64,000 nt of DNA, taken from Hemileia vastatrix. Taxonomy: Eukaryota > Basidiomycota > Pucciniomycetes > Pucciniales > Zaghouaniaceae. Location of the stretch: NCBI GenBank assembly GCA_030280995.1, contig JASXTE010000014.1, forward strand, positions 22,974,150-23,038,149. The letters run 5' to 3'. The notes under the pieces were generated by a model, which worked only from the letters and a program-made list of their open reading frames with translations, was not told where the DNA came from and did no database searches. Below, piece after piece: positions 46,305 to 58,207 of this stretch (position 1 is the first letter of the stretch; each line of letters starts with the position of its first letter). The position numbers and the translations under genes were made by a program.

Positions 46305-49300
46305 TGTTGGCTGGTCGTCTAGAAGAAGGAGAAGAAGAAGAGAGGAAAATGGAGAAGAAAGGAGAAGGGGGAAGACTTAAAGAAATAAGAGAAGAGAAGA
46401 GAATAAGGGGAATGTTTAAAGGGAGTGCAACAACAGTTTTTGGGAATGTTGACAAGACAAAAGACAGTGGTCTATTAGGTATTCTGATCCAGTAAGTAAT
46501 TTTATTCTGCTCTGCTTAAATATCAACTACTGACTACTAAGAATCTTAAAGCAACCTTAATGTATCTAATCTAGCAATTAAAAGCGAGACAAGCACCACA
46601 AGTAATTAATATAATAATGTATTGTAAAAAAAATAAGATAATGTAAGTGATGGGGCTAAAGGGGATTACCCAAGGCCTTTATATAGGCAAGGTGACCTCT
46701 GAAGTGCCACAAATGAGTATATACAAAAAAGTAATAAAGTGAAACAAGAAAATAAAAGAATATAAGTAAAACATAGATATTAAGAGAAAATCATGAAACA
46801 AATAATTAAACCCATGAGTAAGAGACTAATTTTTGCACCATAATTTCCCAACCCAGTTAATTAAAATACTGAGTAACTAAGTAAGTCTGAAACATAAGAA
46901 CTGTGAGTAAAATAATCCAAAACAGGCATTAAAGTGAGATTTAAGTGTTTTAATTGAAACAAATAAAATTATTTTCACTCAAAAATTCATGTAATCAATT
47001 TAACCTAGTATAAAGCAGAAATAATTAATTGTTTTAATTATTTAATTAATGAAATAACTAGTTTGAATGAAACAAGTAATTAATTTAATGATGTTGCTAA
47101 TTTAAAGTGAGAGTTTTAATACCCTTTTATTAAATAAGTGTTTTAACTTATTTAATAATTTTTCTGACACAATTAAGGGTCAAAAAAGCGCCCAATATTT
47201 ATGGATAATAGCATATGAAAAGTTTTATTTAATATATAAATTTTATTAATTAAGTTTTAATTACATTAGGGGGTATCAATGTTCAGGGATCCGCAATTAG
47301 GGATCAGGAATTTTTTTTGCCCAGATCTGACATTATTAATTTTGGAAGATTCTTATCCACTAGCCCTGGGGCTAGTGGATAAAGAATGCACGATAATACA
47401 TTATCCCGCCTCTTATACCCCAATTTTCATTCCTAATTCCTGATCCCAAACTCATCACATCCATGATGGATTTTTAAGAAAGTCACATGACTTATAATTC
47501 CTGATGCCATCCTTAAGTCTTTACTCACTCTATTCTACTTAATTTTGGTGGAAAACACTTAACCTTTTTTTCTATCTACACACCCTCATTTCTTTTTTAC
47601 ATTCATGGTTTATTCCTTTTTTGTAAATATTTCCTTTGTAAATTAACATAAGTTTCTGATCCTATCCTTCCCTCGTGTTCCCACCAATTCCACTACACCT
47701 CAAATCTTCCTTTCTCCCTTCCCTTCCACCTTCACTAGAAACCCCACTTCTCAAACTTACCTCGCTCTCCATCTCTTCATCTCCACTAGACACCCCAGAA
47801 CACCCTTTCAACTTTAATTGATGCCTTGCCTTTCAAATCCACCTGGCTTTACTCCCTTTTTCCTCCAATAGAAACCCCACTCCTCAAACTTACCTTGCTC
47901 TCCATCCCTTCATCTCCACTAGACACATAAATAAATTATGAACCAATGAATAAAAAAATTATTATATTTCACACCATTAAGCATCTCCAAAAAGTAAATA
48001 AAATCTGACAAACAGTCACTTTAATTTGTACAATTATATATTCGGCAAAACCATAAATGCTTGGCCTTTTTGCCAAAAATTATTTAATACTTTTTTTGCA
48101 TGTATCAGCACTTTTCTGGCCCTAATTAGGGGTTTTTAGGCTTTTTTGGGTGATGCATCCAACATAAAAGATGCCACACCAGTATAAAATGTCCACTAAA
48201 AAATGTCAAAAGGGCCAAGAGTTATCATTCATGCCATAAATAAGTAAAAAAGTAAATTTGTTCCCAAAAAATATTAGAAAACTATTGACCTGAATCTTTT
48301 GTAAGTTTCATGAATACAAAAATTACAGTCCTGTTACATTCAAAATTTTTGAAATATATATTTTTTCTCTATAATGATGTCTATAAGTAAAGGTTAATGT
48401 GATAGTTTGTATTAATATTAACTTTTTTTATAAATCTTGATTAATGTGGACAAATTAAATATATGTTCAAGGTACTAAAGAAGCACATAAGAGGGTGGCG
48501 AGCTAATTTTTGGGTGATGAGGTTTCAATTGGAGGTGAAGAGGAAGGGAGAGAGGTGGATTTGATGCTTGGGGCATCAAATTTGGTTTAAAAGATGTGTT
48601 GGGGTTTCTATTGGAGGCAAATGGGAGTAAAGCCAGGTGGATTTGAAAGGTGAGGCATCAATTAAAGTTGTAAGGGTGTGCTGGGGTGTCTAGTGGAGAT
48701 GAAGGGATGGAGAGCGAGGTAAGTTTGAGGAGTGGGGTTTCTATTGGAGGTAAATGGGAGTAAAGCGAGGTGGATTTGAAAGGTGAGGCATCAATTAAAG
48801 TTGTAAGGGTGTGCTGGGGTGTCTAGTGGAGATGAAGGGATGGAGAGCGAGGTAAGTTTGAGGAGTGGGGTTTCTATTGGAGGTAAATGGGAGGCAAGCG
48901 AGGTGGATTTGCAGGGTGGGGAATCAAGTAGAGGTGAAGCAGTGAGGTGGAGTCTCTTTTAGAGGAGGAAAAAATAAAAATAATACAGCAGTATCCTGGT
49001 TAGAAGCAGTAGCTTGTCACATAAAATAGAAAATCTATTTACCATCTACTTCCCATAAGATAGGTCTAACACTGCCTCTCAAGTATGGAGGTTGAGAAAT
49101 ATCATGCCATTTCTGTTCAAAATATGCTATGAAATCATACAATTCTAAATGTTTTGATTCATAGATCAAAAATATTTTCTTTCTTACCACATAGGGGAGG
49201 TTCTGGCCCGGAATTCAAGATGTTGGTGAGAGAGATTGTCTATGGTAAAGAGGATTGGACATTTCAATGAAGAATTTTTCAGGGTAGATGACAGGATGGG

Positions 49301-49852
49301 ATGAGGGTAGGAGTGTGCAGCAAGGTGGGGAGGCTGGGATATCCAGAAAGTTGTCCAAGATGTGGTTGTGAAATATTGAGGATAAAAATGTCAGATAAGA
49401 GTTGAACATTGACACGTAAAGTGTCTAATAACCCAATTATTAGCAAAAATAATTGCGGAAGATAATTGGGGTATGCAGATTATTTTCCGCAATTAATTTA
49501 ATTGCGGATCCCTGAACATTGATACCCCCTATTATAAGTTAATTTACCATTACACTTATAATATATGTTTATAAATAATTAATTATTAATTTATAAATAT
49601 TAAATACATAAAAATGCACCATGATTTACAGAATATAATATATATTATGTTTTATGTAAGTATATAAATAATTTGCTTAATAATAAAATTAATATAATAA
49701 TTATTTTACTTATTTATAAAATATTTATATAATTTCATTATCCAATAAAATATTTTATTTTAAATACATAAAAAACATAATTTTATTCCCTCTTATGGTT
49801 CCAATAAAGTATTATAACATTTTACTGGGCTCCTGAGACAGCCTGGCTGGCA
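46305..49852 (-). mobile_element. solo LTR C2, minus strand, hosting foldback element B6
   Basis: Minus-strand LTR from TGCCAGCCAGGCTGTCTCAG (49,852) to ACGACCAGCCAACA (46,305), TG...CA ends, perfect target duplication GGAGG at 46,300-46,304 and 49,853-49,857. About 1.29 kb without B6. CCCAAGGCCTTTATATAGG near 46,671 is the conserved promoter region (reverse strand). Short frames at 46,255-46,495 lie in the purine-rich LTR end and are not genes. Confidence 0.88.
47269..49529. mobile_element. non-autonomous foldback Harbinger B6
   Basis: Family-B termini (GGGGGTATCAATGTTCAGGG at both ends, inverted) inserted in LTR C2 with CATTA/TATTA at the borders. No gene remains. The interior is an imperfect giant inverted repeat: 47,640-47,930 (pyrimidine-rich) against 48,500-48,930 (purine-rich). 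A unit of 144 bases is tandemly duplicated in the right arm (about 48,597-48,740 and 48,741-48,884). The subterminal palindrome TTATCCACTAGCCC/GGGCTAGTGGATAA is at 47,355-47,386 and CCGCAATTAA/TTAATTGCGG at 49,486-49,507. Confidence 0.85.
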
Positions 49853-49857
49853 GGAGG

Positions 49858-50486
49858 AGACAGTTGAATGAGGCACAGGGGACTGCAATGTACTCAAGAT
49901 GTATGAAGGTTGGAGCATATCCTGCCAAAAAAAAATGAAAATGAAAAATATAAAATATAAAAAGAAAAAGAAAATACTTACAAAAATCAATGGAGTAAAC
50001 CTAGGACTGGTTGGATGGGAGTAAGTGAGGAATGGGATGTGGGAAATCAGTGGGGGTTAATCATTGGATTTGAGGTGAGACAGGGGTTGAGGATATGCAC
50101 AAAGTGGTCATTAGGGTGGATCAAAATATCAAAATTGCTGAGGAAAATTTTTGTAAATATGAAAATTTGCACAAAGAGTTTTAGATATAGCTGTATTAGC
50201 ATTGGAAATCGGTGGTTCATTCTGCCGATCAACACTTGTTCAGTGATGTAGCCGATATTTTGCACAAGAATGGATATTTTCACAAAGCTTAAAGGTGAAT
50301 CACTCCATTATTAACTAAGATTATTCTTTCAATTACATAGCGTTTAGCACACTGCGGAATAATACCTTTCTTTGTGATGTTTTAATTGTCTTGGGTGACA
50401 AGCTTAACCTTCTTGCTCAGCCCAGTCTTAACTGGGCTTAGCTGTGTCAAATCTACTGGTTATACACTTAAGCTCCTTCCTCAAAT
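49858..50486. other. stretch between LTR C2 and MITE, no recognised gene
   Basis: 49,860-49,930 weakly resembles 46,130-46,210 beyond LTR G. Short open frames at 50,015-50,251 (+) and 50,047-50,283 (-) have no recognisable features. Confidence 0.4.
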
Positions 50487-50697
50487 TCTTATAGCTATAT
50501 TAAGAATTGTTGGTGCACTTTAGGAATTTTTTTTGAAATTTTCAGACAGAAAGATTAACATTTGACAGCAAAATTAGCTTGCATGCACTAAAAATTTGCC
50601 TATTTCACTATCAAATGTCAGTATATCTTCCAGAAAGTTTCGAAGTTTCTAGCAAACGTGCACCAATAATTCTTAATATGGCTGTAACACGATCACT
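50487..50697. mobile_element. MITE copy 2, upstream of SF1
   Basis: Ends AGCTATATTAAGAATTGTTG and (reverse complement) AGCCATATTAAGAATTATTG, both followed by GTGCAC. Same family as 28,831-29,033. It lies about 470 bases before the SF1 start codon, so it may be part of the promoter region. Confidence 0.7.
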
Positions 50698-51169
50698 AAT
50701 ATTTTAGCTTGCCTGGACAGGAGGGGAAAGCATAACTATTCTTCCTTGCCTCATTCTTCAATTTCATAGGTCTAGATAGTACTCCTAAAGTTGTTTGACA
50801 TCATCATACTAACGGCCTGACATCTTTTGTGCAAGCTTAAGTCTACCACCCATTTCTATTTCTTTTGATAGTCTTCTTTCAGCCATTCCATAACAATCAT
50901 TTGCTCCAATTGGAATCCTTCCGGCCACTAATAGTCGACACCTCATATATCATCTTGCTTGTGTTGCAAGGCGGTTCGGTTGCATGTGACAGCGCCGAAA
51001 GACACGTAGCAACCGTGTGGGCTAGGGTATCGCAATATGTGTCAGCAACCCTAACCTATCGCCACTTAAAGCCAAACTGAATTTGGGTGCGGTCTTCCGC
51101 GTTCCCCAACCATTTGCTAATTGAGCTCTGTTTATCTTCCCCATCTGATATTGGCTATTACCCTACGTC

Positions 51170-53198
51170 ATGCGAAGAAACACCAATCGCGTCACAGGCA
51201 CCAATGACGCTCCCTTGGGCGCACCCCGGCGATGGGGCGGCCCCAACGGCGATTCCGACTACAAAGATTCCGGCGCTTTTGGCGGACTGGGAGCTCCCTC
51301 CTCTTACACCTCTGCTCCTGTTTCTCACCGAGATGAACCTCCTCCACCTCCCCCTCCAACTTCTAGCGCACCCGAGCCACCACCCACTGAAAGAAAGCGG
51401 AAGAGTCGCTGGGGAGCCGAAACTGAAAAAGTCAGCGTCGCTGGGCTCCCGGTGGCAATCAATGGCACAGTTGATCCTGCCGACCTTGATCGGTATGCAG
51501 GTATGCCTTTTTTCTCAAATTACGTTTTTATAATCAATGATGATTGACCTTTTCAATCGGGATTGCTTAGCCACCATTCGACTGGAGCAGGTCAACACTA
51601 AGCTGAGAACTGGAGATGTTGTTCCCCCCGATCGGGAAAGATCTCCATCACCGCCTCCTACTTATGATGGCCAAGGACGTCGAACTAACACAAGAGACGT
51701 AAGATACCGGCGGAAGTTGGAAGATGAACGAACCAAATTGATAGAACGACTAATCAAAATAGACCCATCTTTCCGGCCTCCTCCCGATTTCGAGGCGCAA
51801 AAAAAATTTGGTGGTGGACGCTCAACTCGTCCATCCGAAAAAGTATATATCCCAATTAAAGAATTCCCCGAAATCAAATTTTTCGGACTGTTGGTTGGCC
51901 CGAGGGGCAATAGTTTGAAGAAAATGGAGACTGAAAGTGGTGCTAAAATTAGTATCAGAGGTCGAGGAAGTGTAAAGGAAGGGAAAGGTAGAAAGGAAGA
52001 GTTTGCTGGCGATGATGATGATGAGATGCACTGTTTAGTAACAGCCGACAGCCAGGAAAAAGTAGACAAATGTGTCAGACTAATCAATAAAGTCATTGAG
52101 ACTGTATGTGGGAACAATTACGATTATTTGCATCACACTGATGTTTCTTTTGTAGGCTTGCTCGGTTCCCGAAAGTCAAAATGAACAAAAACTCAATCAG
52201 TTGCGGGAATTAGCACAGTTGAACGGCACCTTTCGAGATTTTGAGAATCAAGTAAGATTAGGCTATTTATTAATCTTTTTTAAATGATGCACTGTATTCA
52301 ACAGCTCCCTTCAGGTTTGCCAAAACTGTGGCAATTCAGGCCACCGCAAGTATGACTGTCCTGAGCAACGTAACTTTTCTGCTGGCGTTATTTGCAGGAT
52401 ATGTGGAGGAGCGGGTCACATGGCTAGGTTAGTCAGACCCTATATAATACTGCAGATTTATTTTTTGACACTTTTTTTTAGAGATTGCACCCAACGGCGA
52501 GGATTCAATGGAAATCCTCAAACCCCTAACTCTGGCTCAGGCGTTGCGCAGGCATTTGATTCTGAGGTAAGGTTGGGGATAAATGAAAAGCTGCAGCTTT
52601 TCTTCCAAACTTTTTCTAGATTCTAAGCTAGACATAATTCATTGATATTTGATAATTTGTTTGTCTTGCATTCACTCACATTGAAATAATTTTTGTGTGC
52701 ATACTCATGCTTTAGTATGCTTCATTGATGGCTGAGCTTGGCGAAACTTCCAAAGCATTACCCATCAGTTCTGTGGAAACACCCAATGGAAGTCAAATGA
52801 CGCCTATTAATCCTTCAAGCTGGAATAATGGTCCAGCCAATTCTTCCACCCCTGCACATAATGGTTCACAAACTCCAGCTCCGCCCAGTGCCAGTGGAGT
52901 TCCGCCGTGGCGGATTGCTTCCAATTGGTATGAGTTCTCGATAAATATTGGGAAACTAGCCCTAATTTTACTTTATTGAAGGCATCCTACTCAATCTCTT
53001 CCGCAACAAAATCCTCACCCCCACATGCCAAACTACGGGCAACGTCCGGGGTTTTCAGTATACAACAATCCAGCTGCTGGGGGTGGCCCACCCATGCATG
53101 CTGGTGGTCAACCATTCGTTCCTCACAATGCAATGCCGACTGCAAGTGCACCAACCTTTGTTCCTCAAACTGGCTATGCAGGTTACTTTGCCCAGTAG
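51170..53198 (+). CDS. SF1: splicing factor 1 / branchpoint-binding protein
   Basis: Binds the intron branch-point sequence in the nucleus and partners the large U2AF subunit in early spliceosome assembly. Seven exons: 51,170-51,500; 51,571-52,103; 52,156-52,251; 52,315-52,427; 52,482-52,566; 52,716-52,927; 52,982-53,198. Introns are 52-149 bases with GT...AG, and joining keeps frame for 528 residues. Domains: U2AF-ligand motif KRKSRW at 76-81; helical segment (LRTGD) with an SPSP site near 135-138; KH/STAR RNA-binding domain about 200-288 with GPRG at 220-223; two CCHC zinc knuckles, C322-C325-H330-C335 and C347-C350-H355-C360; Pro/Gln/Asn-rich C-terminus ending GYAGYFAQ. The start is the first ATG before the RRNTNRVTGTND segment; upstream reading is not coding. 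GC content is clearly higher than in the surrounding repeats. The gene looks intact and is surely a host gene. Confidence 0.96.
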
Positions 53199-54196
53199 TT
53201 CTCCGCTTTTACCCGAGATACTTGATTTGCGAAGTTGGGAAGAGCTGATAAATTTTGAGGGGATTTGTAGTTGACATGCATACAAGGAATCATCAGAGTG
53301 AAAAAAGATTCCTCAATTGCCTTGCAAGAGTGGTTTTCATTTTCCACATTAATTGATGTTTCAAACATTGTCATTTTACATTTTTACTTTGTCCCTTTTC
53401 ATAGCTTCAGTCGGCATTGGGTTGTGGCTGGAGTTACCACTCATTGTGCTTTTTTTTTTTCTCGTTTTGGTACTACCATTCTATGAATTAATTTTCTGAC
53501 CAGCTTAAATTTGATCTAATATGTTCAGATTCTTGCTGACCCCATATTTCCTTGCACCATGGCGAATTAGAAGATTCGTTGTGATGGGCAGATGGGGTAA
53601 GATTTTGACCACAGCCAAAATAATTATGCATCTTATTTTTATCACGGTTCCTTGTATTTGGTTGTGCTTTATGGCAACCCAGTAGGAAAGATTCTTAAAT
53701 TTTTAGGACGAATATGTATTCCAGCTCAACATGAATTTTCGCTTCGAAGATGGCGTAGCATGCTAGTATGCCGACACTTGGCTGTAGAATGATGCTTATG
53801 TCAGCGATTTGTCGATGCTTTTTATCCACTTATGGATTGTGAGGCCACTGATTGTGAAACTGATTTTATACTCGCCAGATTTTTTTTGACTGATACTATG
53901 TAATTATTTGGGCGAATGTGGGTGAGTTGATATTTTCAAGCGAACCATCCATCATATCGTTAGGATGTTGGTGATTCAAATTCGGAAAATGCGGTTTCCC
54001 GATTGAAAATCGTTTTCCCCTGACCTCTATTTATTTCCTATTTTTCGGTTGATCGCTAATTTCGTCCAAATAGTCTCCACTTAATTATAGCTTTTGTTGC
54101 TGTGTTTCCGTGTATATAATGTCTATATAACCTGCTGTTCAGAAGATTCGTTCTATCTTGCCTGTTTATATATTACATAATTGTTGATAAATTAGT
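53199..54196. other. SF1 3' region and intergenic space
   Basis: No further exon or gene recognised. Short open frames in 53,055-53,486 overlap SF1 exon 7 or its 3' untranslated region. Confidence 0.5.
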
Positions 54197-54211
54197 TTGC
54201 CTTTCATAAAG

Positions 54212-54586
54212 ATGCATTCCATTGGGCTTCTCATATTTTTAACCTTTATATCTTTATGGTTACCTTTAATAGCCCACTTTGACTCTGACTCGAATACTGA
54301 GGAACAAGAAAGTCTCCTTTCTAATGGGCCATCAGGCAGATTAATCAAACCGGCTGGTTACACTGTTTATTATAATCAGCTTGGGAGTATATCTGAGATT
54401 GAAATTGAGTACGTCGGCGTATCGGACGGATCAGCCAGTCATAACGCACGAACTGTTTCAATCGACATTTTGCTGGTACCAGCACACAAGGAAGTGAAAA
54501 GTAAGGAGTTGAAAGTTCAGGAAGATGAAGCGCATGACTCTAACTCAATTCAAGTTGAGGGCAATTTCTTTTATCTCATTTACTAA
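54212..54586 (+). CDS. possible small secreted protein
   Basis: From the ATG at 54,212 the protein opens with a typical signal peptide (MHSIGLLIFLTFISLWLPLI, then AHFDSDSN). A mature part of about 100 residues has an acidic stretch (TEEQESLL), YTVYYNQLGSISEIEIEYVG and a charged end. An ATG five codons upstream (54,197) is possible. A strong GTAAGG donor at about 54,501 could splice to a TTACAG acceptor at 55,366, where two short frames are open, giving a different C-terminus; the intron would be unusually long for this locus. No Cys pairs, no known domain. Secretion is inferred; an effector role would be speculation. Confidence 0.5.
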   Translation: MHSIGLLIFLTFISLWLPLIAHFDSDSNTEEQESLLSNGPSGRLIKPAGYTVYYNQLGSISEIEIEYVGVSDGSASHNARTVSIDILLVPAHKEVKSKELKVQEDEAHDSNSIQVEGNFFYLIY

Positions 54587-54848
54587 ATGGCTTGCTTTAT
54601 TGATTTATTTTAATGGTGGGAGGAGAGGGATGAGTTACTTTGATTTACAAAAATATGATGTACTGTTGTTAGTTTTGAAAAAGTTAACGGGGTGATTCTA
54701 ACGGCGATCGATTGGGTTTCTTTTCTTTTCTTTTTTATAACGGATGAATAGCTGGCGGTTAACATGAGGCCTCATGATAGTGGTAGCAGTCAACCCATTA
54801 AAGCATATTTTGCTCTCCCCTCTAACGCATGTGGTAGTTATAGTAAGA

Positions 54849-54910
54849 GTTCTTTGTTTTTGACGCTTCTGTGGTTTCTGTTCTTTGTTTTTGACGCTTC
54901 TGTGGTTTCT
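54849..54910. repeat. perfect 31-bp tandem duplication
   Basis: The unit starting GTTCTTTGTTTTTGACGCTT occurs twice without mismatch (54,849-54,879 and 54,880-54,910). Confidence 0.95.
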
Positions 54911-54965
54911 TATTTAAACAATTTTTTGAAACGCTGTCCTGGTTGTGTCTGATGGGGTTTTTTTA

Positions 54966-55010
54966 AAAAAATATAAATAAATAAATAAATAAATACATAA
55001 ATAAATAAAA
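54966..55010. repeat. AAAT microsatellite
   Basis: Repeated AAAT/ATAA units with one C interruption. Confidence 0.85.
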
Positions 55011-56063
55011 TATCAGGATTGAAAATTTTTGAAAAACAAATTTTCAACGTGAGTGTTTTTTTTTTTTTCTTCTACACTTATTGATTCTTAGTCAATATGA
55101 ACCAATTTCAGTGGACTCACGGAGTGAATGTATATTTTTGTTTGTTTGTTCATTGATTTAGAATAAGGTCATTTATTTTCAATCCGCCGCACCTTTTATA
55201 AGTAAGTTACTCGAATGTTCCATTCTATATATTCGTTTTCTACTAAGGCTCATATGCCAACAAAAAAAAGCAATATGTTATGTCTTTTATTATGAGACCA
55301 TCTTTTTTGTTTTTTTGTTATTATTTTGGCCTGATGATTTTGATTTTATTTATGTTTCCTTACAGACATCGTCTGCGAGCAAGAAGATTCGTCTGCATAT
55401 GTATCAAACTCTGTTGGTACGAAAAAATAATCCACAGGTATCAATTCAATTCAAGAGTAGAAGGCATGTGATGGACTTTACGGAAGATAAAAGATAAACT
55501 AAGCATTTACTGAAAGGACTTTTTTTCCATCTCCCCTTTGAAAATATTTTTATATTGAACTATATCTGACTTTTTTAAGTTTCATCACCCATATTAATCA
55601 CAAACAAAATCTATTATCACATGTCAATTGATATTAATTTGATTCATCAGAATAGTGAGAAGTGGTTTTTGTAATTGTGATGCTCTTTGTTGAGGGTTTA
55701 AATAGTTTTATAGAGAGAAAGAACATATAGCCAATCTATCAAACGTTGCGGTTTTTCTTTTATTTTTTTATTTTTTGCACGAAAAAATAACATATCAATG
55801 AAAAAAAGACTTATTTGAAAGCCAAAATACCAGTATAAGACTTTCATTCCCACATGTAGCTGCTTTTATTGTTCACACTAAAAGCTCTCCCAACAACCTT
55901 CCCTTAACCCCTTAGCTTCTCAAAAATTTCACTTATAAATTACACGCTACTTAGCCATTACTTTCTCATGTATATACATTGTATTTTGTCCTGATCCAGA
56001 ATGCCCCTTTGTTTAGTGTAATTTTATGGAATTAAAAATAAAAAATAGATTGGCATTTAAGCC

Positions 56064-56101
<38 letters not shown>

Positions 56102-57751
56102 TTAAAATTAAAAAATATCGTCAATTTTTTTTTCTTTGAAAAAAACCTCTCATCCATTGTTGGGTTGGCGTTAAGTTGAAATTTGAGTAGCTTTTTTGTT
56201 TGTGACAAACTATCAAAGGGGGAAAAAGAGTTGAAGGTAGTCACCCTATTGTTTTTATGGTTTCCCGATATTGTTGTCTATATTCTGGTCTATACCTAGG
56301 ACATGGCATGAAAAAATAAAGTTAATGTTTCTAATGGTGCAGCATTGTTACAAAATTTATGTTAGAAAAATGAAAAAGAGCTAAATAAGAATCTCAACAC
56401 GTACTTTTCTTTATATCACACTTCAAAGGAGGAGCAATCCCTGCACTAGTTGCTCAAAGCAGTTTTGAGTTCCTCATCAATCTTTGGTAACATTTCTGAC
56501 AAGAACCTTAGAATAATTCTGTAATAAGAATTCTTTTCTAACCTTTAACACAATTGTAAGCTCAAAAATGAATAAGAGGACTTGTGGTAGAAATTGATCT
56601 TTACTGAGCTATGCTGAGTTTCCAAACAAAACTACCCACTTGTTAAAACAGAAATGCCAGCTAGTCCACTATCAATTTTTTTAGTTTCATTTTTTCATTT
56701 TTTTTTTTCAGATTCTGAATGATTTGGGCACATTTTATGAATTCTACCCTATCTGAAAGCATCTTATCTTATCTTATCTTTTTATTTTATTTTTTTTAAT
56801 TTCATTGTGAATTTAACAAGGGGGAAGAAACAAACAAAAACCAAATCAGTCAATTAGAGTAGTTCATATTTATGGAAACTGTCAGGCTTGAGTCAAGAAT
56901 TTTTTAGATTTTGGGTGTAAGACAAAAACTTTCTCATAGTGATCAACCTTTTAAAAAATTCAGTCTTATATTTACATGTTTTCATAACCTTCATTTTTAT
57001 TGAAATCACAATATCTCAGTTCCTTCATAGAAATATTGTCCAAGAATTCAAATAGCAGCACATTTTGGGAACCAGAAACCTCATGTGGGACAATTAAAAC
57101 CCAAATATATAGAGAATGGTAATGAATATGAGGCAATAAATAATATTTTAAAAATGCTTGACCAACACTTTACAATTATCTGAAAAACACTTGCATAATA
57201 AAGCTCATAAATCTGTCTAATATTGATGTTTTTTTTGGCTAAATCATGGTTGAATAACTTAAAGCTAAAGTAATTTATTGAAGTTATTCACCAAGGATGG
57301 TTTTCTCCAATCCATGCTCTACAAATCCTGCTCTTTTTTAGTGTAATAAAGTTTTAATTTTATCATCAAACTGTGTCTAAGAAAAATATGAGTTGACCTA
57401 TACCTAAAAGATGTTCTCTATTTATTTATTTACCAGTTCACTGTAGTCAGATGCCATTATTTTAGAGAATAAATTGTTTGAGTACAGGTTTACTATATAG
57501 TTGGATTTTTTTTATTGTCTTCTTGACAAGTTTCTTGTTGACTCAATCCAGGGATCCAGCTAAGCCGGAAAACATTGTGGGTTTCTTGTCACTAATCTCA
57601 TTAAATTCTTTGGCCCTTTCAGCCAGATAATTAAAAAATTTGTGCAGTGAGCTTCATGAATACTAGTTTGACTGAACTTGGTCATTAGAGCATCACAGCA
57701 ACTAAAATCAAATTTTTGAAAGGCCAAGGCATACTTGTATGGCTCATAATC
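55011..57751. other. AT-rich stretch with no convincing gene
   Basis: The 55,280-55,500 region has two short overlapping plus-strand frames, possibly a last exon (ASKKIRLHMYQTLLVRK) after the TTACAG acceptor at 55,366, but no partner exon is certain. A 35-base poly(A) run lies at 56,065-56,099 and a TTATC run at 56,762-56,780. Nothing else recognised. Confidence 0.4.
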
Positions 57752-58140
57752 TTATATTACTCCAGTGTAATAATGCATTTCTAACCATTGTCTGAGTTCT
57801 CTTGATTTTTTATGTAGTAAATATTCTACATTATATAGTGATGTCACAACAAATCTGAAAGATTTCTCCTTTTCACAAAAAAGCTCCATCACAACTTTTT
57901 CTCCATCATATCTTTTTGTGATACCTAAAAAAAGCATCATATTGGAAATCAAAATATCTTGTTGCTCAAGAAGAGCACTTTTAAGTGCCCAATTATACAC
58001 ATATTCTTCTGGCAAAGGTTTTTGATTTAGTTTTTGAGATCAGACTAGCCCCAAACATTAATCTTCAAAACCTTCATGGGTCACAACTCTTGCCTGTGCA
58101 AATCTTTTAAAGGCTCTAAGGATTGTAAGAACCCCATAAA
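57560..58140 (-). pseudogene. unrecognised degraded coding sequence
   Basis: Minus strand frame 58,015-57,752 (MPEEYVYNWALKSALLEQQD, ending QWLEMHYYTGVI) continues in the same frame beyond its stop (DYEPYKYALAFQKFDFSC to about 57,590). It is preceded by ILRAFKRFAQARVVTHEGFE near 58,100. The extended protein-like quality suggests a decayed gene cut on the right by the LTR at 58,208. I do not recognise the family. Confidence 0.4.
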
Positions 58141-58207
58141 AAATATCTTACTTCTTTGGTAAATTCAATCACACCAGTATCTGTGTTAGTCTGAACTGGA
58201 GAACCAT

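Noticed and set aside
50015..50283. Overlapping frames on both strands upstream of SF1
   Set aside because: Mutual shadows without domains, and they do not splice sensibly to SF1.
51662..52117. 151-residue minus-strand frame
   Set aside because: Shadow of SF1 exon 2, whose plus-strand translation carries the KH domain.
56065..56099. Poly(A) run as a LINE or processed-copy tail
   Set aside because: No coding remnant or target duplication next to it; a simple homopolymer is enough.
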